A stretch of DNA of 9,231 bases from Clostridiales bacterium (GCA_012799315.1 JAAZLM010000280.1:1-9231), one strand, 5' to 3'; shown: positions 1-6,317, counted from the stretch's first letter. Made by a program: numbers and translations. Notes: generated by a model from the sequence alone, not told the origin.

Positions 1-876
1 ACAACAATATATGTTGATGTGCTGATCCTTGTAAATATATATGTAAATTACTTCCTTATAAAAACAACAAATGTTTTTATGCACCGTGATGTTAAGAATG
101 TTAGATGCGTACTTGGTGCTTTCATCGGCAGTCTGTTTTCACTTACCATATTAGCACCATCAATGGGAATGATTCAAACATTACTTATTAAGCTCATTGC
201 AGCATTCACAATAATTCTAGTTACATATGGGTATCCCAATACCCGCACTTATTTGAAGATAGCTTTAGTTTTCTTTGTAATTAATTTTGTTTTTGCAGGT
301 GTGATGCTTGGTCTATGGTGGCTAGTATACCCCGTAAATATGTATTACAAAAATGGCAGCGTCTATTTCGATATATCGTTTATTACACTTGCTTTGTCTA
401 CAATTGCTGCATATTTTATAGTAAAGGCAATACGTTATGCCCTCGATTGTCGTGCAGGACTTGATAGACGAGTGACAGTCGGAATTGATTTTTGCAAGAA
501 TAAGGTTGAGGTTGACGGATTTGTCGATAGTGGGAATACGTTAATGGATACTTTCTCCGGTATGCCCGTCATAATATGCGATTACGGGAGAATTGAGAGC
601 ATACTCCCTAATCAATATCGGGATGTTTTAGCTGATGGGAAATACCAAAACATTGAGGAATTAATTGCAACTCAGGATTCGTTATCGGGTATTCGTCTTT
701 TGCCTTTCAGCACAATTAATTCTAGTGGTATCATACCCGCTTTTAAGGCGGATAATATTTACATAAAAGGGGAGGGAATGAGAGCAAAGCCGGTAAAAGC
801 ATTAATTGGCATTAGCAACAACAGTCTTAAGGGGGAAGATTATGGGGCGATACTAAGTCCAAAATTACTAATTTAA
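1..876 (+). CDS. spoIIGA: SpoIIGA, pro-SigE-processing membrane aspartic protease (5'-truncated)
   Basis: Membrane-bound aspartic protease that cleaves pro-SigE in the mother cell after a forespore signal (SpoIIR in Bacillus). The frame is open to the left edge, and the visible start, TTIYVDVLILVN, matches the conserved SpoIIGA N-terminus, so only the initiator and perhaps a codon or two lie outside. The GTG at 19 is an internal valine. The 291 visible residues comprise an N-terminal hydrophobic half with about five membrane segments (to about residue 145) and a soluble C-terminal protease domain. The catalytic Asp motif DSGN is at visible residues 176-179, within FVDSGNTLMD. The stop codon overlaps a possible upstream start of sigE (TAATG), as expected for the spoIIGA-sigE operon. 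Assignment rests on the motif, the topology and the sigE neighbour. Confidence 0.95.
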   Translation, partial: TTIYVDVLILVNIYVNYFLIKTTNVFMHRDVKNVRCVLGAFIGSLFSLTILAPSMGMIQTLLIKLIAAFTIILVTYGYPNTRTYLKIALVFFVINFVFAGVMLGLWWLVYPVNMYYKNGSVYFDISFITLALSTIAAYFIVKAIRYALDCRAGLDRRVTVGIDFCKNKVEVDGFVDSGNTLMDTFSGMPVIICDYGRIESILPNQYRDVLADGKYQNIEELIATQDSLSGIRLLPFSTINSSGIIPAFKADNIYIKGEGMRAKPVKALIGISNNSLKGEDYGAILSPKLLI

Positions 877-893
877 TGAAAGGATTTAAGCAG

Positions 894-1619
894 ATGAAAG
901 GTTTATTCACAAAGGTACGCACAAGAATAAGGTTATATATGATAAAACTTCGCCTTCGTGGTGATAAGGATGTTATTTTCTATATAAATGGATCGCAGAC
1001 ATTGCCCGCACCATTATCTAAAGAGGAAGAGCAAGAAGCATTCAGGGAATTAGAAATCGACAGGAGTCTATCGAGGGATAAATTGATAGTACATAATTTA
1101 AGATTAGTTGTATATATAGCAAAAAAGTTTGAATCCACCGGGATAGGAATAGAAGATCTAGTTTCAATAGGATCAATGGGCCTTATTAAGGCGGTAAATA
1201 CATTCCGACCTAGTAAAAACATTAAGCTTGCCACTTATGCAAGTAGATGTATCGAAAATGAAATTCTAATGTTCCTTCGTAAATCAAGTCAATATAAAAA
1301 TGAAATCTCATTAGATGAGCCACTGAATACGGATTGGGACGGTAATGAGCTACTCCTTTCTGACGTATTAGGGACAGATGGCGATTGCGTTAATAGAAAT
1401 ATTGAAAGTGAAGTTGAAAAAAGCATTTTAAGATCGGCGGTCGATCGCCTTGATGAACGTGAAAGGGATATAATGCAAATGAGATTCGGACTGCGTGATG
1501 GAAAGGAGCGAACACAAAAGGAGGTTGCCGACACAATTGGCATCTCACAATCGTATATTTCAAGATTAGAAAAAAGAATTATTAAAGGCTTGAAAGCAGA
1601 CTTAGAGAAGATTATTTAA
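894..1619 (+). CDS. sigE: RNA polymerase sporulation sigma factor SigE (pro-SigE)
   Basis: Sigma-70 family factor that drives early mother-cell transcription after its pro-sequence is removed by SpoIIGA. Region 2 is seen around IEDLVSIGSMGLIKAVNTF and the ATYASRCIENEI segment. Region 4.2 carries the helix-turn-helix TQKEVADTIGISQSYISRLE. The N-terminal 29 or so residues are basic and amphipathic and form the pro-sequence. By alignment with Bacillus SigE the likely cut is between Phe29 and Tyr30 in VIFYINGS. The ATG at 894 is preferred because GAAAGGA (878-884) lies 9 nt upstream, giving 241 residues (Bacillus 239). An in-frame ATG at 876 overlaps the spoIIGA stop and has no Shine-Dalgarno sequence, but could be used by translational coupling and would add six residues. 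Confidence 0.96.
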   Translation: MKGLFTKVRTRIRLYMIKLRLRGDKDVIFYINGSQTLPAPLSKEEEQEAFRELEIDRSLSRDKLIVHNLRLVVYIAKKFESTGIGIEDLVSIGSMGLIKAVNTFRPSKNIKLATYASRCIENEILMFLRKSSQYKNEISLDEPLNTDWDGNELLLSDVLGTDGDCVNRNIESEVEKSILRSAVDRLDERERDIMQMRFGLRDGKERTQKEVADTIGISQSYISRLEKRIIKGLKADLEKII

Positions 1620-1626
1620 TGGTTTT

Positions 1627-1656
1627 GGATAAAGTTACAAATTGCATAACAGTATA
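1627..1656 (+). promoter_or_regulatory. Candidate SigG-type promoter of sigG
   Basis: GGATA (1627-1631) fits the SigG -35 consensus GnATR exactly. CAGTATA (1650-1656) fits the -10 consensus CAtnnTA with one mismatch, at the ideal 18-bp spacing. Initiation would fall near 1663, so the transcript would begin within the 5' arm of the sigG leader hairpin. SigF and SigG both act on sigG in Bacillus, but the SigF consensus fits this stretch poorly. Assigned by eye from short consensus motifs. Confidence 0.4.
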
Positions 1657-1658
1657 AA

Positions 1659-1708
1659 AAAATCACTCCCGCCAATACTGAAATTAGAGTATTATCGGGA
1701 GTGATTTT
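1659..1708 (+). promoter_or_regulatory. Leader hairpin occluding the sigG ribosome-binding site
   Basis: Arms 1659-1671 and 1696-1708 pair over 13 uninterrupted bp. After a 2x2 internal mismatch (CC opposite AT), 1674-1679 pairs with 1688-1693 (6 bp), leaving an 8-nt loop at 1680-1687. The Shine-Dalgarno GGGAGTG (1697-1703) is wholly inside the 3' arm, and the ATG follows two bases after the stem. The structure should reduce sigG translation. A leader hairpin that dampens sigG translation has, as I recall, been reported in Bacillus subtilis. The short U-run could also make it a weak terminator for sigE read-through. Confidence 0.8.
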
Positions 1709-1709
1709 C

Positions 1710-2480
1710 ATGAGTTATAATAAAGTTGAGATAAGCGGTATTTCCACATCGAATTTAGTAGTACTAAAAGAATCGGAAAAAATGGAGCTTCTAAAAAAAA
1801 TGAAGGAGGGCGACGAATCGGCAAGGGATGAGCTAATAAACGGCAATTTACGACTTGTTTTGAGTGTAATTCAGCGTTTCATGGGCAGAGGGGAGAATCC
1901 TGATGACTTATTTCAAGTTGGCTGTATAGGTTTGATGAAGTCAATTGATAATTTTGATACATCGCACAATGTTCGCTTTTCGACCTATGCCGTGCCAATG
2001 ATTTCTGGTGAGTTAAGGCGTTATCTTAGGGACAATAATCCCATTCGTGTTAGCCGATCGTTGCGTGATTTAGCATATAAAGCAATGCAAGCAAAGGAGA
2101 AGTTGACGAACGATAATTTAAGAGAGCCAACAATAGAAGAAATAGCTAGAGAGATTGGCTTTACTAAGGAAGAAGTCGTCGTTGCACTTGAATCAATTAG
2201 CGATCCAATTTCATTGCATGAACCAGTTTATTCCGATGCCGGCGATACAATTTATGTCATGGATCAAGTGGGCGATAAGAATGATGATAATAATTGGTTG
2301 GATGAGATTGCGCTCAAAGAAGCAATAGGCAGACTTGGTAAGAGGGAGAAGAAAATCCTTCATTTAAGATTTTTCAAAGGAAGAACACAAGTTGAAGTTG
2401 CTCAGGAGATCGGCATTAGTCAGGCGCAAGTGTCCCGCCTTGAAAAAGGTGCCCTAACACGGATTAAAAAGCATATATAA
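1710..2480 (+). CDS. sigG: RNA polymerase sporulation sigma factor SigG
   Basis: Late forespore sigma factor of the sigma-70 family; 256 residues, close to the 260 of Bacillus SigG. The N-terminus MSYNKVEISGISTSNL aligns with the Bacillus start, which carries the anti-sigma-interaction segment. Region 2 contains DDLFQVGCIGLMKSIDNFD and FSTYAVPMISGE, followed by the very conserved RRYLRDNNPIRVSRSLRD. Region 4.2 has VAQEIGISQAQVSRLEKG. The ATG at 1710 is chosen over the in-frame GTG at 1701, because that GTG lies inside the Shine-Dalgarno GGGAGTG (1697-1703), 6 nt ahead of the ATG. Transcription may come from sigE read-through and from a SigG-type promoter near 1627. The gene converges on hydF, whose stop is 11 bp away, with no terminator between them. 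Confidence 0.97.
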   Translation: MSYNKVEISGISTSNLVVLKESEKMELLKKMKEGDESARDELINGNLRLVLSVIQRFMGRGENPDDLFQVGCIGLMKSIDNFDTSHNVRFSTYAVPMISGELRRYLRDNNPIRVSRSLRDLAYKAMQAKEKLTNDNLREPTIEEIAREIGFTKEEVVVALESISDPISLHEPVYSDAGDTIYVMDQVGDKNDDNNWLDEIALKEAIGRLGKREKKILHLRFFKGRTQVEVAQEIGISQAQVSRLEKGALTRIKKHI

Positions 2481-2491
2481 TCTGTCGCCTA

Positions 2492-3682
2492 TCAATAAAA
2501 TATAGTGCTGCATCTATCTAAAATACCATTGATATATGCAATGACAACACCATAATTAGTAATAGGGATTCCCGCATTCTCACATATATTCAACCTTGTC
2601 AATATAGCCATTTGATTTATCATACAACCGCCACAGTGAATAACAAGATCATATTCCGATAAATTTTCGGGGAAGTCATGGGATACAGCATATCTATATT
2701 CAAAATCCTTACCGGTGAATGACTTGAGCCAATGGGGGATTTTCTCACGGCCAATATCTTCGTGGGTTACATTATGAGTGCAAGCCTCCGCCATTAGGAT
2801 TTTCGCACCATTTGGCAAATTGTCAATTGCCCTTGCTCCATTGATGAATGTGCGTATTCCGCCGTTCTTATTGGCAAGCAGCATTGAAAAAGACGTGAGC
2901 GGTATTTGCTGCGGAACAAGGCGATCTACCGACTTGAATATTTGTGAGTCAGTAACAACAAGATCCACCTTAGGTAATTCCTTTAAAGCATCTTCAATTT
3001 GATTTTCTTTAACGATGGTGCATTTAATATTATTGTCAAGACAATCCCGAATTAACTGCACTTGCGGGAGTATTAGCCGTCCCTTCGGGGCGGCTATATC
3101 TATCGGTATAACAAGTAGAACTGTGCTATTTTCATCTAAAAGATTACCAATGATACTATCATTGGTATCCGTAATTTTTTCTAGTTCAACAATTATCGCC
3201 TCTTTGAGCGAATCAATTGTCTTATCGTCTTTTTTTGAGATGAATAGAGCATCTGGATATTTCTCTTTAAAGCTTAAGACAGTTTCTTTATCGACTAAAT
3301 CACATTTATTAAAAAGAAGTAAAAAAGCTGATTTCTTTTTTTGAGAATCAAGACGAGCCACTTCATATGAATGCGCATCAAAGTCAGAAATATCCGCTAC
3401 ATAGAGCAGTAAATCCGCCCTAGAAACAATAGCATTCGTCTTTTCCATTCTCTTGACGCCAAGCTCCGTATCGTCACTGAGTCCGGCAGTGTCTATTATA
3501 GCAACTGGGCCATATGGGCTGAGCTCCATCGCTTTAGTAATTGGATCGGTAGTTGTGCCCTTCTTCTCAGATGTAATTGCTAATTCCTGCCCTAATAGCC
3601 GATTGAACAGGGTGGATTTACCGGAATTAGCATTGCCTATTAGGGCGATGTGTTTCCTATTTGCGATAGGGGTGGACTGCAT
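2492..3682 (-). CDS. hydF: HydF, [FeFe]-hydrogenase H-cluster maturation GTPase/scaffold
   Basis: GTPase that carries the di-iron H-cluster precursor and delivers it to apo-hydrogenase in the cytoplasm. The N-terminal G domain has G1 GNANSGKST (residues 16-24), G2 threonines in KKGTTTDP (40-47), G3 DTAG (64-67) and G4 NKCD (125-128). A dimerisation segment follows. The C-terminal cluster-binding domain shows C301-x-H303 and HCGGC at 349-353, the CxH...HCxxC pattern that binds the HydF [4Fe-4S] cluster. At 396 residues it has the usual family length. The ATG at 3682 has a strong Shine-Dalgarno GAGGTGAT about 4 nt upstream, and hydG ends 19 nt before, so it is the last gene of the TM1266-hydG-hydF operon. 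Confidence 0.97.
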   Translation of the reverse strand: MQSTPIANRKHIALIGNANSGKSTLFNRLLGQELAITSEKKGTTTDPITKAMELSPYGPVAIIDTAGLSDDTELGVKRMEKTNAIVSRADLLLYVADISDFDAHSYEVARLDSQKKKSAFLLLFNKCDLVDKETVLSFKEKYPDALFISKKDDKTIDSLKEAIIVELEKITDTNDSIIGNLLDENSTVLLVIPIDIAAPKGRLILPQVQLIRDCLDNNIKCTIVKENQIEDALKELPKVDLVVTDSQIFKSVDRLVPQQIPLTSFSMLLANKNGGIRTFINGARAIDNLPNGAKILMAEACTHNVTHEDIGREKIPHWLKSFTGKDFEYRYAVSHDFPENLSEYDLVIHCGGCMINQMAILTRLNICENAGIPITNYGVVIAYINGILDRCSTIFY

Positions 3683-3701
3683 ATTATCACCTCAGTTTTA
3701 A

Positions 3702-5069
3702 TTATACGAACAAATCCCGTTGACCTTCCCTTAGCTTCTCTAAATTGCCTTTTACAAGTTCTTTGACATTTTCATTATCTACATTATCAATGTGTTTTGC
3801 GATAATTTTATCGGTCTTTGATTTAAATGTATCATCACCATAATCAAGCGCATATTCCTGCAATGTCATTAAAGCATTGGGCAAGCAGACATTCTTAATG
3901 TTTCCACTTTTGGCAAGCTGCATGAACCTATCGCCAGTTCTACCATTACGGTAGCAAGCAGTACAAAAGCTAGGTATAAAATCCTCGTCCATTAGCCATG
4001 AAATAATGTCCTGAGCGCCCCTATCATCTGCTAATTTAAACTGTGAACCACCATGTTCCCTAGCTTGATATCCGCCAACTTCAACAGATGAACCTGCGCT
4101 AATTTGTGAAATACCTATTTTAATAAGTTTTTTGCGCAGATCTATGTTTTCTCTTGTTGAAATAATCATCCCTGTGAATGGAACGGCAATTCGGATAATC
4201 GCCACGATTTTGAGGAATTCATCATCGGATAAGATATGAGGATAATCGCTTGTATCCATTCCGTCTGCCTTACATAAACGAGGGGAAGAAATTGTATGGA
4301 ATCCTACTCCGAATTCCTTCTCTAAATGCTCATTATGCAGCATCAATCCCAGAACTTCGTAACTTGCATCATATAGGCCGAAAAGCACACCGCCACCAAC
4401 ATCGTCGATGCCACCCTCCATAGCACGATCCATTGCTGTTAGGTGATATTCATAATTGCTTTTCGGGCCGGCGATATGTACCTTTTCATAAGTCGGTCTA
4501 TGATATGTTTCTTGAAATAAGATGTAAGTGCCTATGTCGGCGGCTTTGAGCCTTCTATAATTTTCTACGGTAGTCGCCGCAATATTAACGTTAATTCTCC
4601 TTATCTCGCCATCTTCATTCATATCATAGATGGTTTTCATGCTATCTAGGATATAATCAATATCACAATTTACCGGATCCTCGCCCGCCTCAAGCGCAAT
4701 GCGCTTATGCCCCATCTTTTCAAGGAGTTTTACTTCTTGTTTAATCTCCTCCATTGTGAGACGACGACGGTCAAAGTCATTATCACAGCGGAATCCGCAG
4801 TAACTACACTTATTCACGCAATAATCACTGACATATAGCGGCGCAAACATGACAACCCTATCACCATAAATATGCTCCTTGATTTTGCCGGCTATCTTAA
4901 ATATACGATCGATGTGTTCGGGCTTCTCAGTTGCTAGCAATGACGCTACCTCTAAATGCGTCAAGCCTTTGAATTGCTCAGCCCTATCTAAAATATCGTT
5001 AATTTCTGCGTCAGTTGTAGATTTAGCCTGTTCGAGGACTGAAAGAATATACTTTTCATCAATAAACAT
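3702..5069 (-). CDS. hydG: HydG, radical SAM tyrosine lyase for H-cluster synthesis
   Basis: Radical SAM enzyme that splits tyrosine to p-cresol, CO and cyanide and loads them on iron to give the Fe(CO)2(CN) synthon of the H-cluster. The radical SAM cluster motif is CX3CX2C at C84, C88 and C91 (YCVNKCSYC). The second cluster motif, specific to HydG, is CX2CX22C at C369, C372 and C395, with exactly 22 residues between. Both are intact, so the enzyme should be active. I chose ATG 5069, 455 residues, one base after the stop of the upstream gene and 8 nt behind GGTGA (5078-5082). In-frame TTG 5084 and GTG 5081 would overlap that gene; AGGAAG (5085-5090) lies just ahead of them. HydE, the third maturase, is not in the window. 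Confidence 0.96.
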   Translation of the reverse strand: MFIDEKYILSVLEQAKSTTDAEINDILDRAEQFKGLTHLEVASLLATEKPEHIDRIFKIAGKIKEHIYGDRVVMFAPLYVSDYCVNKCSYCGFRCDNDFDRRRLTMEEIKQEVKLLEKMGHKRIALEAGEDPVNCDIDYILDSMKTIYDMNEDGEIRRINVNIAATTVENYRRLKAADIGTYILFQETYHRPTYEKVHIAGPKSNYEYHLTAMDRAMEGGIDDVGGGVLFGLYDASYEVLGLMLHNEHLEKEFGVGFHTISSPRLCKADGMDTSDYPHILSDDEFLKIVAIIRIAVPFTGMIISTRENIDLRKKLIKIGISQISAGSSVEVGGYQAREHGGSQFKLADDRGAQDIISWLMDEDFIPSFCTACYRNGRTGDRFMQLAKSGNIKNVCLPNALMTLQEYALDYGDDTFKSKTDKIIAKHIDNVDNENVKELVKGNLEKLREGQRDLFV

Positions 5070-5070
5070 A

Positions 5071-5331
5071 TTAATTTTCACCAACTTCCTTTTTTGATAT
5101 TGCCGTCTTTACAATGACATTGTTGATATTGCCGATTCTACCAGTGAATGAATTGATCTCATCAAGGCTACCCACAACGACAATCGAAACTATGCCAATT
5201 TCACCATCTTCGAATGGTATTCCCATTCGCCCCCTGACGATATCAACATATTCTGAAACAACTTGATTAAACTCTTTTTGTGACGAATTCGGATCTTCTA
5301 ATATGGCGCTAATTACTGCTATTCTCATCAT
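5071..5331 (-). CDS. TM1266-type putative iron-only hydrogenase system regulator
   Basis: Small protein of 86 residues of the TM1266 family, often annotated as putative iron-only hydrogenase system regulator and usually found beside hydE, hydG and hydF. The start IAVISAILED, the block RGRMGIPF (around residues 34-41) and the tail around VIVKTAIS are family hallmarks. The pattern of strands and helices suggests an ACT-like ferredoxin fold. No DNA-binding motif is evident, so the regulatory role is a family label rather than something the sequence shows. ATG 5331 or the adjacent ATG 5328 can start translation; GGAGGGAT (5341-5348) lies upstream. It is the first gene of the operon, and a leader with a terminator precedes it. 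Confidence 0.9.
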   Translation of the reverse strand: MMRIAVISAILEDPNSSQKEFNQVVSEYVDIVRGRMGIPFEDGEIGIVSIVVVGSLDEINSFTGRIGNINNVIVKTAISKKEVGEN

Positions 5332-5340
5332 TATGCTTTA

Positions 5341-5524
5341 ATCCCTCCGTAGAATTCCAAACAAAAAATGCACCTGCATAAAAACAGGTGCATAAAATCA
5401 GTCTAATCCAAGGTTAGTGAATTTGATATTTTAGCAACCTGCCAAATTAGGGTGATGCCCTTTTTTGTAAGGAAGATTTATTTTTCATCAATATTAGTAA
5501 GATCACTCTATCCAATATTGGTTT
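5341..5524 (-). promoter_or_regulatory. Structured 5' leader of the hyd maturation operon (possible attenuator or riboswitch)
   Basis: Non-coding leader between the predicted start site (near 5524) and the first gene. Read on the - strand it offers a 7-bp stem (CAATATT with AATATTG, about 5521 to 5486). Next comes a two-part hairpin: CTAAT (5450-5446) with ATTAG (5407-5403), then AGGTT (5440-5436) with AACCT (5415-5411). An intrinsic terminator ends the leader. The segment 5441-5434 could instead pair with 5391-5385, the 5' arm of the terminator, as an antiterminator. I do not recognise a known riboswitch or T-box consensus. Function is inferred from structure only. Confidence 0.5.
5363..5393 (-). 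terminator. Intrinsic terminator inside the hyd operon leader
   Basis: On the - strand ATGCACCTG (5393-5385) pairs perfectly with CAGGTGCAT (5376-5368) around an 8-nt loop. Five more T follow, at 5367-5363. On the + strand the hairpin is followed by A residues, so it is oriented toward the hyd operon. It lies about 30 nt ahead of the first start codon and after the predicted promoter, the place of an attenuator. Confidence 0.85.
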
Positions 5525-5540
5525 GTTATAATATTAACAC
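5523..5540. promoter_or_regulatory. Rex-like operator over the hyd promoter
   Basis: The 18-mer TTGTTATAATATTAACAC matches the Rex consensus TTGTTAANNNNTTAACAA at 12 of 14 defined positions, including the core TGTTA...TTAACA. It covers the -10 box and start site of the hyd promoter, a position suited to repression. Rex senses NADH/NAD+ and in Clostridia controls fermentation and hydrogen genes. The sequence is AT-rich, so chance similarity is possible. Confidence 0.55.
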
Positions 5541-5559
5541 ATTAATTTCCTGTTGTCAA
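5531..5559 (-). promoter_or_regulatory. SigA-type promoter of the TM1266-hydG-hydF operon
   Basis: On the - strand a perfect -35 TTGACA (5559-5554) is followed, after 17 bp, by -10 TAATAT (5536-5531), one step from TATAAT in reach and spacing. Initiation is expected near 5524. It is almost back to back with the + strand promoter at 5596-5624. Confidence 0.8.
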
Positions 5560-5595
5560 CTAGCTAACGAGCATGTTTTATTGATAAATAATCTA

Positions 5596-5624
5596 TTGAC
5601 TTTATATTAGTGCAGGTGTATACT
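5596..5624 (+). promoter_or_regulatory. SigA-type promoter of the FeoB-associated gene
   Basis: TTGACT (5596-5601) and TATACT (5619-5624) are separated by 17 bp, and each differs from consensus by one base. Initiation is expected near 5631, giving a leader of about 70 nt before the GTG start at 5702. A weak Fur-like stretch touches its -35 on the upstream side. Confidence 0.75.
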
Positions 5625-5701
5625 GTACTTTAAATCTTAATGCTGATCGATAGCAAATGCAGAATAGCTTATGGTTTCAGTGTAATGGAGGTGTATTATT
5701 C

Positions 5702-5893
5702 GTGGAGATTGTTGATATTATTATAGTTGTATCGACTGTGAGCATAGTTACAATTGCTCTTTTATTGCATAGAAGATATTTGAAAAAGAGCGGAAAAGAT
5801 ATTAAATCGGTCGGATGCGGATGTCATGCATGCGGTGTTGGACATGATCATGATGCACATGATAGTAGCTGCGACGATGGACATACGCATTAA
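5702..5893 (+). CDS. FeoB-associated Cys-rich small membrane protein with His-rich tail
   Basis: Protein of 63 residues with one N-terminal membrane helix (about residues 3-22), a basic stretch (HRRYLKKSGK) and a metal-ligand-rich tail. The tail has four Cys (GCGCHAC plus one later) and six His with five Asp in GHDHDAHDSSCDDGHTH. The plan of one membrane helix followed by CGC-type cysteines is that of the FeoB-associated family, thought to assist ferrous iron transport. The His/Asp tail is longer and more His-rich than I expect for that family and may bind Fe, Ni or Zn. The GTG start is set by an ideal Shine-Dalgarno GGAGGTG (5687-5693) 8 nt upstream; an earlier in-frame ATG at 5657 lacks one. 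It has its own promoter and is not in the feoAB operon. Confidence 0.75.
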   Translation: MEIVDIIIVVSTVSIVTIALLLHRRYLKKSGKDIKSVGCGCHACGVGHDHDAHDSSCDDGHTH

Positions 5894-5910
5894 TATTAAA
5901 CGATAATTTT

Positions 5911-5940
5911 ATATTTTCGTGCTTGTTCTTGTCATACATT
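5911..5940 (+). promoter_or_regulatory. Candidate SigE promoter of the ylmC-like gene
   Basis: CATACATT (5933-5940) fits the SigE -10 consensus CATACAnT exactly. The -35 candidate ATATTTT (5911-5917), 15 bp upstream, is only a partial match to KMATATT. A vegetative alternative is TTGAGC (5939-5944) with TATTAT (5961-5966) at 16 bp. Either would feed the gene starting at 5998. Confidence 0.4.
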
Positions 5941-5997
5941 GAGCCAAAATGAACTATACTTATTATGTAATGGTTTATTGCATGGGGAGTGTGGCAA

Positions 5998-6288
5998 ATG
6001 GTATACTGCTTTAGCGATTTAATGTGTAAAGAAGTAATTAATATAAAAACAGGCACTAAAATCGGCTATGTAGATGACCTAGAACTCACCTGTCCAGAAG
6101 CTAAAATTATATCTATAATTGTGTTCGGCAGGTCAAAGTTTTTCGGGATTTTCGGACGTGAACCCGATACGGTTATTAAATGGTGCGATATAGAGATTGT
6201 TGGAGAAGATACAATCCTTGTGTGCTTTGATGAGCCAAGGAAAAGGCATAAGAGAAGTGGTTTTTCAATGGAAACATTATTTACATAA
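5998..6288 (+). CDS. YlmC/YmxH family PRC-barrel sporulation protein
   Basis: Protein of 96 residues of the YlmC/YmxH family, a PRC-barrel domain protein commonly annotated as a sporulation protein; its molecular role is not established. Family features seen are the start SDLMCKEVINIKTGTKIGYV, the strand IISIIVFG, the motif KFFGIFGRE and the ending around VIKWCDIEIVGEDTILV. A basic tail (RKRHKR) follows the domain. The ATG at 5998 is preferred because GGGGAG (5984-5989) lies 8 nt upstream; an in-frame GTG at 5989 overlaps that site. In Bacillus ylmC is close behind sigG. Here it is about 3.5 kb away on the same strand, separated by the hyd and iron genes. It ends in a strong terminator. Confidence 0.88.
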   Translation: MVYCFSDLMCKEVINIKTGTKIGYVDDLELTCPEAKIISIIVFGRSKFFGIFGREPDTVIKWCDIEIVGEDTILVCFDEPRKRHKRSGFSMETLFT

Positions 6289-6317
6289 AACCTAATCTCG
6301 AATATTGATGTAGAATT

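Noticed and set aside
19..21. GTG as start of spoIIGA
   Set aside because: The frame is open upstream and the residues before it, TTIYVD, belong to the conserved SpoIIGA N-terminus.
980..1543. Antisense open frames within sigE
   Set aside because: They have no ribosome-binding sites or recognisable domains and are shadows of a conserved gene; the same holds for + strand frames inside hydF and feoB.
1701..1703. GTG as start of sigG
   Set aside because: It is part of the Shine-Dalgarno GGGAGTG for the ATG at 1710, which also matches the family N-terminus.
5341..5524. Known riboswitch or T-box in the hyd leader
   Set aside because: I found no consensus of SAM, cobalamin, TPP, NiCo, c-di-GMP or T-box elements that I could recognise; AGGGTGATGCC on the + strand resembles a T-box motif but is on the wrong strand and incomplete.
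5582..5596. Fur-box-like TGATAAATAATCTAT near the FeoB-associated promoter
   Set aside because: Only 9 of 14 defined positions match in AT-rich DNA, with a poor right half.
5657..5701. Upstream ATG extension of the FeoB-associated protein
   Set aside because: No Shine-Dalgarno precedes it, and the added residues do not fit the family plan. GTG 5702 has an ideal ribosome-binding site.
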